Origin: Oscillatoriales cyanobacterium M59_W2019_021 | Lineage (GTDB): Bacteria > Cyanobacteriota > Cyanobacteriia > Cyanobacteriales > Geitlerinemataceae | Direction: 5' to 3' | Length of the DNA: 62,422 bases | Assembly: GCA_015295945.1 (NCBI GenBank) | Contig: DVED01000001.1 | Span: 1 to 62,422, forward strand | Shown here: piece by piece, positions 28,118 through 36,869 of the stretch | Layout of the letters: each line of letters begins with the position of its first letter | How positions within the stretch are numbered: position 1 is the first letter of the stretch | Position numbers and translations under genes: made by a program | The notes under the pieces: generated by a model | Databases searched by the model: none | Seen by the model: the letters and a program-made list of their open reading frames with translations, nothing else | Told to the model about the DNA's origin: nothing

Positions 28118-29014
28118 TCAAACGATCGATTTGACCCAAGAACTTATCAGAGAATTCACCTGGATGGGAATTTCATCGTGGGGGCAGTGTCCGGCGTTGA
28201 GGTAGTATTCCGTAAGTTGGGGATAGTATTGCCGAAACTTCGCTCCCCGTTGCCGTGCGTTTATCCAGGGATCGCCTTCTCCCCACAACATGAGTAAGGG
28301 ACAGGTAAGTTGTTCTAAGAGGCGATCGACGGTTTCTCCTTGGGGGGTGCGGAAAATGGAGGCGAAAACGCGAAACGCACCGCGATCGCAAGACGGACGG
28401 TAAATTTCCTCTACTAATCGATCGGTGACTGCCGTGCGATCGACGTATACTTTTTCTAGGGTTTTGCGAATCACCGATTTGCGGCGGGTATTTTGGAAAA
28501 CTAAAAAAGCGACCCAATCTTGCAAAAAGAGCGATCGCAGTCCCCGAGAGAGGAATTTGCGAGTGGGTTTGGGTTCGGGTTTCGGTTCGCTGTCGCTAAA
28601 GGGTCCGGCACTGTTAATTAAGATTAAGCCCGCCGCCGATTGGGGACGCTGTGCCGCCACGCACAGGGAAGCGTAACCGCCGAGGGAGTTGCCTGCCAGA
28701 ATGGCGGGTTGTCCGATAACTTCGGCGATAAAGTCGTGGAGTTGGTCGCGCCAAAGTTCGCCGCTATATTGAAGGTGGGGTTTTGCCGATCGCCCGAATC
28801 CCAACAAGTCAATGGCAAAAACCTGAAACTCGTTGCCGAGTTCTTCGAGATTTTTGCGCCAGTGGTCGGTGGATGCGCCGAAGCCGTGAACGAGCAGGAG
28901 GGGAGGATGCAGAGTATTGGCTTCTCCGGCTCGGACGTAGTAGATGTCGTGTCCGCGCCAATTCCAGTATTGCCCCGCGATCGCTGCTGCCGAAGCTGTT
29001 GTTTCTATTTGCAC
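28118..29014 (-). CDS. Alpha/beta-fold hydrolase, pheophytinase-like
   Basis: A 298-residue alpha/beta hydrolase. The oxyanion HGFG is near residue 46, the nucleophile elbow GNSLGGY (Ser) near 110, an acid Asp in LWGEGDPW near 246, and the catalytic His in NAGHCPHDE near 278. The opening WNWRGHDIYYVRAGE followed by LLLVHGFGAS resembles plant pheophytinase and chlorophyll dephytylase relatives, so hydrolysis of chlorophyll-related esters is possible. This is inference; the family is very broad. It stands alone on the minus strand. Confidence 0.82.
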   Translation of the reverse strand: MQIETTASAAAIAGQYWNWRGHDIYYVRAGEANTLHPPLLLVHGFGASTDHWRKNLEELGNEFQVFAIDLLGFGRSAKPHLQYSGELWRDQLHDFIAEVIGQPAILAGNSLGGYASLCVAAQRPQSAAGLILINSAGPFSDSEPKPEPKPTRKFLSRGLRSLFLQDWVAFLVFQNTRRKSVIRKTLEKVYVDRTAVTDRLVEEIYRPSCDRGAFRVFASIFRTPQGETVDRLLEQLTCPLLMLWGEGDPWINARQRGAKFRQYYPQLTEYYLNAGHCPHDEIPIQVNSLISSWVKSIV

Positions 29015-29155
29015 GATCGATCCTCAAACCCAATAATTAACTTTTGTTAAGTATCTTAACACTTCAACCAAGAAGCCTGCAAGGTGGAACATTTGCCGGG
29101 TCGAACCACCTCACAGGCTATTCAAGGAGCTAAGCTAACGGATGAGAAACGAGGA

Positions 29156-30004
29156 TTACGCCAAGGCGCGGCGGTAGTAGTCGAGGGCTTCGGCTTCCCG
29201 ACCCTGGCGCAACATCACATCGCCGATCGAGCGGTACATTGCCGCACTATCGGGTTTCAGTTCGTTAGCTTTTTGATAGCAACCGATGGCATCGTCATAC
29301 AGTGCTTTTTTCTGGAAGGCATCGCCCAGACCTTTGTAAGCCGATACCAAATCGGGTTTGACCGTTAAGGCTTGCCGATAACTGGCGATCGCCTCGTCGA
29401 TCCGATCCTGCTTGAGGTGAATCGCACCGAGTTTGACGTGGTACTTGGAAGTCGCTTCGGGCTTAGCTTCTTGCTGGATCGCCAGAGCTCGACTGTAACA
29501 AGCTGCGGCTTCGTCCAAGTTGCCTTGCTTTTGCAGCAAGTCTCCCAATTGCGTTTCAAACTTGGCAGAGGGTTTGAGCTCCACCAGCTTGCGATAGGCA
29601 TCGATCGCCGCATCGGTTTGGTCTTGCTCGCTCAGGGCTTTAGCCAAGTCGAGGTAGACGCGGAAGGGTTGTTCGGGTTTGAGGGCGATCGCTTTTTGGT
29701 AAGCGGCGATCGAGCCGTGGACGTCGCCTTGCTGCTTAAGGGTTTTTGCCAGACCCAGGTAAGCCGAAGCGTTGTCGGGTCGGGCGGCAATAACTTTCTG
29801 ATAAAACTGTGCGGCTTGTCCCCAGTCTTCCCGATCCTCGTAAATCCCTGCCATCTTCCGCAGGGCAGAAACGTTATTGGGAGAAGATTTCAGAACTTGC
29901 TCGTAGAGGGGGAGGGCTTCGTCGAAGTTGCCTTCCTCTTTCAACTGGTTGGCAGTGTTGAGCGTTTCTTCGATGACAGCCGATTTTTTCGTTTTTGTTG
30001 GCAT
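29156..30004 (-). CDS. TPR-repeat protein
   Basis: A 282-residue soluble protein built almost entirely of tetratricopeptide repeats from about residue 12 to the end, at least seven units with the LGxxxxxxG/ALxxYxKAL pattern (for example ALRKMAGIYEDREDW, AYLGLAKTLKQQGD). There is no signal peptide or catalytic domain. It probably serves as a protein-protein scaffold. AAGGAGT lies about 11 bases before the start. The partner is unknown. Confidence 0.85.
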   Translation of the reverse strand: MPTKTKKSAVIEETLNTANQLKEEGNFDEALPLYEQVLKSSPNNVSALRKMAGIYEDREDWGQAAQFYQKVIAARPDNASAYLGLAKTLKQQGDVHGSIAAYQKAIALKPEQPFRVYLDLAKALSEQDQTDAAIDAYRKLVELKPSAKFETQLGDLLQKQGNLDEAAACYSRALAIQQEAKPEATSKYHVKLGAIHLKQDRIDEAIASYRQALTVKPDLVSAYKGLGDAFQKKALYDDAIGCYQKANELKPDSAAMYRSIGDVMLRQGREAEALDYYRRALA

Positions 30005-30247
30005 ATTGGAGCAGACTCCTTAAATTTAACCTGCATACTGGTATAGCACGGGAATTTCGATTTGTGTAGGTTTGAGCGAGATCGACGCTGCAAAGTTTCT
30101 GTAAAGCGGGCGATCGCGCCTGCCGATCGGTTGACCCCTATTCCCAGACAAACCCTTGTTAAACAAGAGTTTGTTTGAATAAGTTCGATAGAACTCGAGG
30201 TTCTACAAAACATCTGGAGAATATGAAAATTTCCATCTTATTCTGTC

Positions 30248-31777
30248 TCAATTCAACGAGCAGAACTTGCGCTGTCGATCATCCTCGGGCTCCTGCCAAG
30301 AATAAGCAAAGTGGCTGACGCGATTAATTTGGGGTGCCATGCGGCGAATGGCATCCATTTGCGCGTCCAGAGACGGTCGATTGCTGGTAGACTCGCCCCA
30401 GTCCCCCGCGATCGCCGGAATCACCTGCGTGCCTTGGGGCGCGTAATCTAGCACGCGCTGCAATTGCTCGGTAATGCAACTGGTATCGCCACACACTCCG
30501 TACACCATGGGATGCCACTGCATGGAACTGGGAAAGCGATCCCACGGTTGCAAGCGCGAGTCGAAACCTCCTTCGCCCACGGCTTGGTTGCCGTAGGGGA
30601 AAAACACTGCCCCCGACGCCAATCCCTGGCGCTGTACCGGTTCGGCAGCTACGGCTAAAAAGTCTAAAATCCCTTGTACCGCATGGGCAACGCTGAGATA
30701 CCACAATTGTTGCTGTACGGGTTTGGAAACGTCCCGCCCTTGCCACATCGGTTCTCGTTCGTGGGGATAGAGTCGGTTCACCGTGTCGAGATCGTTGGGC
30801 GTGACGTATCCTTGGCTGAGAAAGCGTTCGATCAGCGCCCGTCCCTTTTCATTGCTCGCCCGTTGGTACAGCGCTTGCTTGGCGGCATCTCCATAAATCC
30901 ACAAATCCTGTACCCGACTTACTACTGATTCGGCACCCGAACGGCGGGGATAGCGCACGTAGTCGAACAAAACGCCGTCGGGTTGGCGCTTGAGAACCGA
31001 ATACACCAACCAGCTATAATCGTGTCGAGCTTGGGCGTCGTAAGGATCGATAAAGGCTTGTTCGGCGTAGCTGTGTTCGGAGCGATCGAACTCGGCTGAA
31101 GAATCATCTACAGCGGTGAGGGTGGTTTGTCCGTAGCCGTTGCGAGCCAGAACTTGTTGGCGATCGCTTCGCTGTCCGTAGGTATAGCCGAAATTCAACG
31201 TAAACAGCCAAGCGTAGACTTTTAAGCCCCGTTCCTGTCCTTTAGCGATCGCTTCTGCCAGCAAATCCACATTCTCCGAACCGGGGGTGCGCACCACCGA
31301 CTCCCACGGCGTCGGGTTATCCGCTTGTGGCAACAGCACTTGGCTGTCGTAAAACACTTCGACGTAAACTTCGTTGTAACCCTGGTTGGCAATGCGATCT
31401 AGCACGTGTTCCAAAACGCCGGGTTTGGCGTCGCATGGATACAAGCGCAGCCAAATTGCCTGAGTTTGCGGCCAAGTGCGATCGCGACACTCGTTCACCA
31501 GGGTGGCGTGTCGGTCTAGCATTTCCTGGTAATCGTCGAGGGCTGCCGCATCGCCGCCAAAGGCAGCCTTGCGTAAGGTTTCTTTTTCCGTTACCTCTCG
31601 AGCGTCGATTTGGCACGATCGACCGATTTGCGCTTGGCTGGGGGACGCCGCCCAGGTTAACCCCAGAAAACTGCTACCGATCGCCAGTGCAGTCAAACGT
31701 TGAGAAAATCGGGCGCAGCGTTGGCGCCCAGAGCGCCGAACCGTCGAGCCAGCCCATCGATATTGCGCGAATCCCAT
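30248..31777 (-). CDS. Exported family-10-like glycosyl hydrolase (GHL10)
   Basis: A 509-residue protein. A long basic N-terminus precedes a hydrophobic signal segment (ALAIGSSFLGLTW), with SPSQAQ as the likely cleavage site. The rest matches the cyanobacterial GHL10 domain, a TIM-barrel hydrolase relative: AIWLRLYPCDAKPG, YNEVYVEVFYDSQVLLP, GLKVYAWLFTLNFGY, IDPYDAQARHDY, and GVLFDYVRYPR with acidic residues at barrel positions. It likely acts on envelope polysaccharide in the periplasm. True translation may begin downstream of the annotated ATG. Confidence 0.8.
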   Translation of the reverse strand: MGFAQYRWAGSTVRRSGRQRCARFSQRLTALAIGSSFLGLTWAASPSQAQIGRSCQIDAREVTEKETLRKAAFGGDAAALDDYQEMLDRHATLVNECRDRTWPQTQAIWLRLYPCDAKPGVLEHVLDRIANQGYNEVYVEVFYDSQVLLPQADNPTPWESVVRTPGSENVDLLAEAIAKGQERGLKVYAWLFTLNFGYTYGQRSDRQQVLARNGYGQTTLTAVDDSSAEFDRSEHSYAEQAFIDPYDAQARHDYSWLVYSVLKRQPDGVLFDYVRYPRRSGAESVVSRVQDLWIYGDAAKQALYQRASNEKGRALIERFLSQGYVTPNDLDTVNRLYPHEREPMWQGRDVSKPVQQQLWYLSVAHAVQGILDFLAVAAEPVQRQGLASGAVFFPYGNQAVGEGGFDSRLQPWDRFPSSMQWHPMVYGVCGDTSCITEQLQRVLDYAPQGTQVIPAIAGDWGESTSNRPSLDAQMDAIRRMAPQINRVSHFAYSWQEPEDDRQRKFCSLN

Positions 31778-32022
31778 GCAATTTCAATCAATCCACGATA
31801 CTAGTATCTTTATTCAGCGTGTTTCGATCGCATCCGTATGACTGCTCAACTCCAACGAATTGGGAATGCGCTCATATTGGCGACCTACGCTCGATCTCCA
31901 ATGTAACTTGAGGATTGGTCGGGTGTAAGCGATCGAGCGTATTGCTAGATCTTCATCCGCTCGCTCGCATTCGACGGCAGTCTGCGCGGACGACGTAGAA
32001 GTGCGAAGACTGTCAGTCGCGC

Positions 32023-32418
32023 TTAGGATTCCCGGTTGAGAGAAGCTTCTACTTTACCGAAAGCGTCCTCGAGTTGGGCTTTGAGCTTGTCGGACAGCGG
32101 TCGGTTGCCGTAGGACTGATAATGGCTTGCCAGGGAGTTCAGCGCCGTTTGCATGGACGTAAAGGACGGCAAATTAGACTTCGAGGTATCGCGCCGATAG
32201 AACGAATAAAAATCGTTGATTTTTTGGCGAGCTTCCGCTTGAGCTTCGGCTTTTTCCGGCGTATTGTCCGGTAACTCGATAGCAGTACGCAAGCTCCCGA
32301 TCAGCGATAGGGTATCTTGGCGGTAGTTTCCGCTCATGCCGGAAGGGGCGCAACTCGTTAAGCCGATGAAGACCACGAGAACTAAAGCAAGCAGGCGCGA
32401 GAAAAATCGATTCATCAT
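32023..32418 (-). CDS. psb27: Photosystem II assembly lipoprotein Psb27
   Basis: A 131-residue lumenal lipoprotein that binds CP43 during photosystem II assembly and repair and keeps the Mn site open. A lipoprotein signal peptide ends in GLTSC, with the lipid-bearing Cys at about residue 23. The mature part has the Psb27 core: GNYRQDTLSLIGSLRTAI, AEARQKINDFYSFYRRD, and the four-helix pattern. Two adjacent ATG codons (32418 and 32415) both fit. No clear Shine-Dalgarno is visible. It is monocistronic. Confidence 0.94.
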   Translation of the reverse strand: MMNRFFSRLLALVLVVFIGLTSCAPSGMSGNYRQDTLSLIGSLRTAIELPDNTPEKAEAQAEARQKINDFYSFYRRDTSKSNLPSFTSMQTALNSLASHYQSYGNRPLSDKLKAQLEDAFGKVEASLNRES

Positions 32419-32869
32419 TATTTGGGGGGTTAAATCACGTAAATCCTAGGTAAGATTATCGTAACCCGAATGGGGATCGCTGGCGCGGGCGATTCCGATC
32501 TCCCGGTTGCCACTGCGAGTTTGCGTTTCCAAGGTAGGGTTTCGTTGCACAGCGCGATCATTATGGAGACCCCCATGGAGACCCCCCATCTTGACAGCGC
32601 CAATTGAGCGGAAACTCTTGACAAAACCCATCTAAATCTGCGGGTTCGGGATCTGGACGTTCTTCGGCTGTCGGCGAGGGGTCTTGGGGTTTGTCATCTT
32701 CATCCACAGGGATTTCTGCAAACCGTCTTTCAAAGATATTCTATCTTTATGTCTGCATGGCGATACCCATTTTTCTGCGATCGCCGCAAATCGTTACATG
32801 AATTTACAATTTGGGTAGGGGTAGCACTGAGGGATTGACCCTACGGAAGCGTAGTTCGAGTTTCTGCTA
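32419..32869. other. Intergenic region psb27 / Uma2
   Basis: Contains a directly repeated CATGGAGACCCC pair (near 32560-32595) and a cryptic minus-strand frame (32561-32707). The psb27 promoter must lie between 32419 and about 32550. The segment 32750-32869 has no feature I can name. Confidence 0.45.
32561..32707 (-). pseudogene. Cryptic acidic frame, remnant or tiny gene
   Basis: From GTG at 32707 the frame encodes 48 residues: an acidic, proline-rich run (VDEDDKPQDPSPTAEERPDP) and then FCQEFPLNWRC with paired Cys. The frame is open a further 11 codons upstream to a stop but has no ATG. The composition is protein-like, unlike random shadow frames, and CxxFPxNxRC tails occur in cyanobacterial proteins. 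It may be the surviving tail of a lost gene. Confidence 0.3.
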
Positions 32870-33478
32870 TTATCCCCAAAGTTTCCGTAAATTTAAAACA
32901 AATCCCGGTAGCACATCTTCCCCCGAAAGTTCTAAGGGATTCTCCCAAATTTCAACTTCACAACCGGGACGATAAATTTCCACTCGTCGATTTTTGGGAT
33001 CGAGCAGCCATCCTAATTTTGCGCCATTTTCCAGATACTCGCGCATTTTCGCTTGTAATTCCGAAAGACGATCGGATTGAGAACGCAATTCCACCACAAA
33101 ATCCGGGCAAATTTGCGGGAACGTTCCCTTTTGTTCGGGGGTCAGCGCATCCCATCGCTGGCGACTGACCCAAGAGGCATCGGGCGATCTAATGGCTCCC
33201 GAAGGTAACGTAAATCCTCCCGAAGAATCGAAAGCTTCTCCTAAATTTTCATTCGCATCGTGCCAGACTCCAAGCTGAGTTGTTAAACTCCGGTTTCGAC
33301 GGCTCGATTCCCATCCGACAGGTGGATTCACAATTAATTCTCCTCGTTCCGTTCTTTCCAATCTCAAATCGCGGTTGGCAAGGGCTAGTGCCTTAAACTG
33401 CTCCCCGGTGACGGACAGGGCGATCGATCTAGGCAGTTCTAACGTCAGGCTATTTTGTTGAGTTTTGGTTTGAATCAT
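32870..33478 (-). CDS. Uma2-family (DUF820) endonuclease-like protein
   Basis: A 202-residue protein of the restriction-endonuclease-like Uma2/DUF820 family, hugely expanded in cyanobacteria. It has the family landmarks: ANRDLRLERTERGELIVNPP, a GFTLPSGAIRSPDASWV segment with the active-site Asp, and CPDFVVELRSQSD, which is the ExK-type PD-(D/E)XK core, followed by a helix with KMREYLENGAKLGWLLD. The start ATG at 33478 follows GAGGAA; an ATG 15 bases upstream is less likely. The biological role of this family is unsettled. Confidence 0.9.
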   Translation of the reverse strand: MIQTKTQQNSLTLELPRSIALSVTGEQFKALALANRDLRLERTERGELIVNPPVGWESSRRNRSLTTQLGVWHDANENLGEAFDSSGGFTLPSGAIRSPDASWVSRQRWDALTPEQKGTFPQICPDFVVELRSQSDRLSELQAKMREYLENGAKLGWLLDPKNRRVEIYRPGCEVEIWENPLELSGEDVLPGFVLNLRKLWG

Positions 33479-33555
33479 GGGAAGTTCCTCCACACTCTAT
33501 TTTAACCGATTGGCGATCGCTTTTTCGAGGTAGAACTGACTGTCCTAAAATAGAA

Positions 33556-33900
33556 TCATCTCGAAAGTTGGGAAAAATCGATCGGTAGAGAAACGATCGA
33601 TTTTTTTCTTTCAGTCATCTTTATCTGAACGCTAAAGCCAACGCGACCGTTACTGTACTTTACCCAAAGCTGGTCTAGGGTGCGGAGGTCTTCGCAAGGA
33701 AAATTGTTGATATCCTCAACACTCAACGATTGAACCTCTTCCTTTCCCACTATTTGCCGCATCAGCCGCCAGGTTTCTTTATCGGATTCTTTCCATTTTT
33801 GTTGCTTCAAATACGTTTATAAAGGTTGATACCGCAGTTTTTTTAACTCCGCTTCCACGTGGCTTGAAGAGACGCTCTGATAATTTATCGCAGAAGGCAG
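33556..33900 (-). pseudogene. GUN4-domain relic with in-frame stop
   Basis: Translating 33810 to 33556 gives the GUN4 core pattern: LKQQKWKESDKETWRLM, NFPCEDLRTLDQLWVKYSNG and VGFSVQ. Directly upstream, in the same frame, is LKKLRYQPL, then TAA (33819-33817), then TY. This aligns with the conserved DYTxLRDLL segment of GUN4 with the stop at the Arg position. The conserved C-terminal part of the domain after SVQ is also missing. GUN4 binds porphyrins and activates Mg-chelatase, and GUN4 domains are also fused to kinases. This copy looks decayed, although a TTG start at 33810 would leave an 84-residue product. Confidence 0.6.
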
Positions 33901-33924
33901 AAGGAGGAGAAGATGGTGAAGGGA

Positions 33925-34052
33925 TGAGGAGGTAAGAAGATGAGGGAAAAGGAAACAAGGGGAATAAGGGACTCTGGAGGAGAAGATGTTTGCCAATGAC
34001 GAATGGCAAGTGACTAATGACAAACTCCCAACCCCAAACTCCCAACCCCAAA
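33925..34052. repeat. Compound low-complexity repeat
   Basis: GGAGAAGATG-like purine units are followed by a 22-base block (33979-34000) identical to 18691-18712, then AATGAC units and CTCCCAACCCCAAA units. It separates the GUN4 relic from ndhN. Confidence 0.65.
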
Positions 34053-34054
34053 AT

Positions 34055-34528
34055 TTAAGCCGGAACTAACGCATCTTTGAGCAGCGTCCACCGGAAAACT
34101 CGATCGCTCCCCAGTTCTACCGCCACTTTGACGCGAGGTTCCAAACTCGGCAACACCGTCAAATACTCGATTTCCTGCCGCGATAGCACCTTGCCATCGA
34201 TAATCCACAACAGCAAACCTTTCGACTTTTGCGGCAAATTTGCTAACTGGGTATCGATAACGGGAGGCAAGTAATAAATCGGTCCGACGGAACCCTCGCC
34301 ATAATCTTTTTTACCTAAGTGAGGTGGTCGAACGCCATGAACGCCTTTCAAGTAAGCTGTTAAGTCTCCTAAGCCTCTCGCGCTCAACGACAGGCTGGTA
34401 TACCCCGCCGCTCGCAAACGCCGCTGGTAGCGACCCTCAAAGCCACCTTCGGGAGGCAGGTACAACCCTAACGCTCCCGCCTTTTCCATATCGCGAATGA
34501 ATTTTTTTCCCGTTTCCAGCAGTGCCAT
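34055..34528 (-). CDS. ndhN: NAD(P)H-quinone oxidoreductase subunit N
   Basis: A 157-residue peripheral subunit of the cyanobacterial NDH-1 complex, an oxygenic-photosynthesis-specific subunit on the cytoplasmic arm that takes part in cyclic electron flow and CO2 uptake. The family blocks are intact: GKKFIRDMEKAGALGLYLPPEGGFEGRYQRRLRA, ARGLGDLTAYLKGVHGVRPPHLGKK and LPQKSKGLLLWIIDGKVLS (listed here in parts). Length matches NdhN. It is transcribed alone, opposite to the ribosomal cluster that follows. Confidence 0.95.
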   Translation of the reverse strand: MALLETGKKFIRDMEKAGALGLYLPPEGGFEGRYQRRLRAAGYTSLSLSARGLGDLTAYLKGVHGVRPPHLGKKDYGEGSVGPIYYLPPVIDTQLANLPQKSKGLLLWIIDGKVLSRQEIEYLTVLPSLEPRVKVAVELGSDRVFRWTLLKDALVPA

Positions 34529-34588
34529 AGATTTTAACCTTCGTAGGGTTTATTGTTTGGTTCTTCCAACCACTAGCAGTATACCGCC

Positions 34589-34627
34589 TTGGGGGTTTGG
34601 GGTTGGGAGTTTGGGGTTTGGGGATCG
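34589..34627. repeat. G-rich TTTGGGG repeat
   Basis: Tandem GGGGGTTTGGGGTTGGG units, able to form G-quadruplex-like structure. The same unit occurs at 17186-17210, 56340-56361 and 60105-60155. Confidence 0.6.
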
Positions 34628-34727
34628 AACTCTAGCTAAACCCGCCCCTACTGGTTATTTCTTTTGTCATTGCCTGAAAAAATCGATCCTCCCGCTTCCC
34701 CTGCTCCTTTTGCCTTCAAAAAAAAAC

Positions 34728-34756
34728 TAGACAAACGATCGCCCCTTATGTAGAAT
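34728..34756 (+). promoter_or_regulatory. Sigma-70-type promoter of the ribosomal-protein cluster
   Basis: TAGACA (34728-34733) and TAGAAT (34751-34756) are separated by exactly 17 bases. Predicted transcription start is near 34763, which leaves an unusually long leader before rplC. It is the only well-formed promoter seen ahead of the cluster. Confidence 0.7.
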
Positions 34757-35216
34757 AGGAAGTTGCGAATAAACTGCAACGCAGTTGAATGCTTTGCCTG
34801 GTCGGTTTTCAAACGTGCTGAGTCATCTTCACGAACCGGAATTTCGGCATCGCGTTGGCAAAGCCGGTGGCTTCCCCGAGCGCCCTCCACTCGAGAGCGA
34901 ATTGAGGGAAAAACCAAGAAGAGTCGTTGCCTGACTGCAACTAGAAGTGAGGATGCAAACGACCCTGAAGGGATACTGAGCGAAAAAAATTTAGCTTAAG
35001 TCCCCGCCAACCAAGGCAGCCCCGGCAAATCGTTAAGTTTCTCGAGCTTCGACTCGACCTCCTAGTTGAATTCAGTCGTCGAAACGCAGTCTCCGATTTC
35101 CGGTCGAGATCGGTGTCCTTCCGCCTGAATGGGGGGGTAGAGGCGATCGACAAGAGAACGAAAAACGAATTTGTCGGCGATCGCAAGTTGGTCAATCAGC
35201 AAATAGAGGAACGCCC

Positions 35217-35855
35217 GTGTCTGTAGGAATTCTCGGCACAAAGCTTGGCATGACTCAAATTTTCGACGAATCGGGTCAATCGATCCCCGTCACTGTCATC
35301 CAAGCCGGACCGTGCCACGTCACCCAAATCAAGACCGAGCAAACCGATGGCTACAGCGCCGTCCAACTCGGATACGAAGAAGTTAAACCCAAAGCCTTAA
35401 ACAAGCCACTTCTCGGTCACTTAGCCAAATCCGAAGCCGCCCCCCTGCGCCACCTGCGCGAATACCGCTCGGCAAAAGTCGGCGACTACCAACTCGGTCA
35501 AACCCTAAGCGCGGAAGTATTCAGCGCCGGACAACTCGTCGATATTTCCGGCAAAAGCATGGGTCGCGGGTTTGCGGGATATCAAAAGCGACACAACTTC
35601 AAACGCGGACCGATGTCCCACGGTTCTAAGAATCACCGCGAACCCGGTTCCACCGGAGCCGGAACCACCCCCGGACGCATCTATCCCGGCAAGCGTATGG
35701 CCGGACAGATGGGCGGCAAGCGCGTCACGGTTCGCAAGCTGACCGTCGTGCGCGTCGATGCCGATCGTAACCTGTTGCTGGTCAAGGGAGCCGTTCCCGG
35801 AAAGCCCGGAACCTTGCTCAATATCGTCCCCGCCAAGGTGGTCGGCAAGTCGTAA
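35217..35855 (+). CDS. rplC: 50S ribosomal protein L3
   Basis: A 212-residue large-subunit protein that binds 23S rRNA near the peptidyl-transferase centre and starts 50S assembly. The globular part opens with [16 protein letters not shown]; the extended loop holds [22 protein letters not shown] with the conserved basic tip. It starts at GTG with GAGGA six bases upstream. It is the first gene of the cluster: rpsJ, first in the Escherichia coli S10 operon, is not here, as usual in cyanobacteria. Confidence 0.97.
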   Translation: MSVGILGTKLGMTQIFDESGQSIPVTVIQAGPCHVTQIKTEQTDGYSAVQLGYEEVKPKALNKPLLGHLAKSEAAPLRHLREYRSAKVGDYQLGQTLSAEVFSAGQLVDISGKSMGRGFAGYQKRHNFKRGPMSHGSKNHREPGSTGAGTTPGRIYPGKRMAGQMGGKRVTVRKLTVVRVDADRNLLLVKGAVPGKPGTLLNIVPAKVVGKS

Positions 35856-35876
35856 AGAAAGAATTAGAGACATAAT

Positions 35877-36509
35877 ATGGTTAACTGCGTAGTTAAGGAC
35901 TGGCAAGGAGCAGACGCGGGCAGCGCCACCCTCGACCTGAAAGTGGCAAAAGAAGAAAACGCCGCCCACATCGTCCATCGGGCGCTGCGCCGGCAAATGA
36001 CCAACGCCCGCCAGGGAACCGCTTCCACCAAAACGCGGGCGGAAGTCCGAGGCGGCGGACGCAAGCCCTGGAGACAGAAAGGAACGGGACGCGCTCGAGC
36101 CGGATCGAATCGCTCTCCCCTGTGGCGTGGCGGCGGCGTCATCTTCGGACCCAAGCCCCGCGACTTCGAGATTAAGATGAACCGCAAAGAGCGGCGGCTG
36201 GCGTTGCGGACGGCATTTCAGAGTCGGGCGGAAGATTTGGTCGTCGTGGCTAATTTTGCCGAAAATCTCCCCCGTCCCAAAACCAAAGACTTGATGGGTG
36301 CGATCGCCCGTTGGGGGATCGAGCCGCAGTCGAAAGTGCTGCTAATCGTCTCCGAGAAAGACGAAAACGTATATTTGTCGGCGCGGAACGTTGCCAACGT
36401 CAAACTGATTTTGGCGACCAACTTAAACGTGTACGACATTTTAGCCGCCGATGCGATCGTGACGACGGCAGACGCCCTCGAGAAAATTCAGGAGGTTTAT
36501 AGTGAGTGA
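35877..36509 (+). CDS. rplD: 50S ribosomal protein L4
   Basis: A 210-residue protein of the exit-tunnel wall. The long internal loop that reaches the tunnel is clear ([20 protein letters not shown], then [19 protein letters not shown]). It follows rplC by 21 bases. Its last eight bases overlap the start of rplW. In Escherichia coli L4 represses its own operon through the leader; whether the long leader here is used that way is unknown. Confidence 0.97.
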   Translation: MVNCVVKDWQGADAGSATLDLKVAKEENAAHIVHRALRRQMTNARQGTASTKTRAEVRGGGRKPWRQKGTGRARAGSNRSPLWRGGGVIFGPKPRDFEIKMNRKERRLALRTAFQSRAEDLVVVANFAENLPRPKTKDLMGAIARWGIEPQSKVLLIVSEKDENVYLSARNVANVKLILATNLNVYDILAADAIVTTADALEKIQEVYSE

Positions 36510-36810
36510 GAGCGCAGGAAACGACCGCCATCTGTTCGATTTGATCCGCCGGCCGATCGTCACCGAAAAAGCGACGATGTTGATGGAGAACAATCAATAC
36601 ACCTTTGAGGTCGATCGCAAAGCCACTAAGCCGGAAATCAAAGCGGCGATCGAAAAATTGTTCGACGTGAAAGTGATCGGCATCAACACCCTGATCCAAC
36701 CCCACAAGAAAAAGCGAGTCGGTCGGTTTGTCGGCTACAAACCTCGGTACAAACGGGCGATCGTCCGCTTGGCGCCCGAAGACAAGATCGTTTTGTTCCC
36801 CGAAGTCTAA
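36502..36810 (+). CDS. rplW: 50S ribosomal protein L23
   Basis: A 102-residue protein at the tunnel exit, the docking site for trigger factor and SRP. The family start [17 protein letters not shown] and the [15 protein letters not shown] loop are present. The GTG start overlaps the end of rplD by eight bases, with AGGAGG just upstream inside rplD, implying translational coupling. Confidence 0.96.
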   Translation: MSESAGNDRHLFDLIRRPIVTEKATMLMENNQYTFEVDRKATKPEIKAAIEKLFDVKVIGINTLIQPHKKKRVGRFVGYKPRYKRAIVRLAPEDKIVLFPEV

Positions 36811-36869
36811 CCTCGTTTGCCATTCAGCCATTTGAGTTGCAAACGCGCGAAATTTAAAGTCTAAAAACT

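Larger units (their letters stand above)
34529..35216. other. Intergenic region ndhN / rplC with long ribosomal-operon leader
   Basis: The first part holds the ndhN upstream region and G-rich TTTGGGG repeats (34589-34627). A strong plus-strand promoter lies at 34728-34756. From the predicted start near 34763 to rplC there are about 450 untranslated bases with several GC-rich self-complementary stretches around 34830-34960. No convincing gene is in it. Confidence 0.55.
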
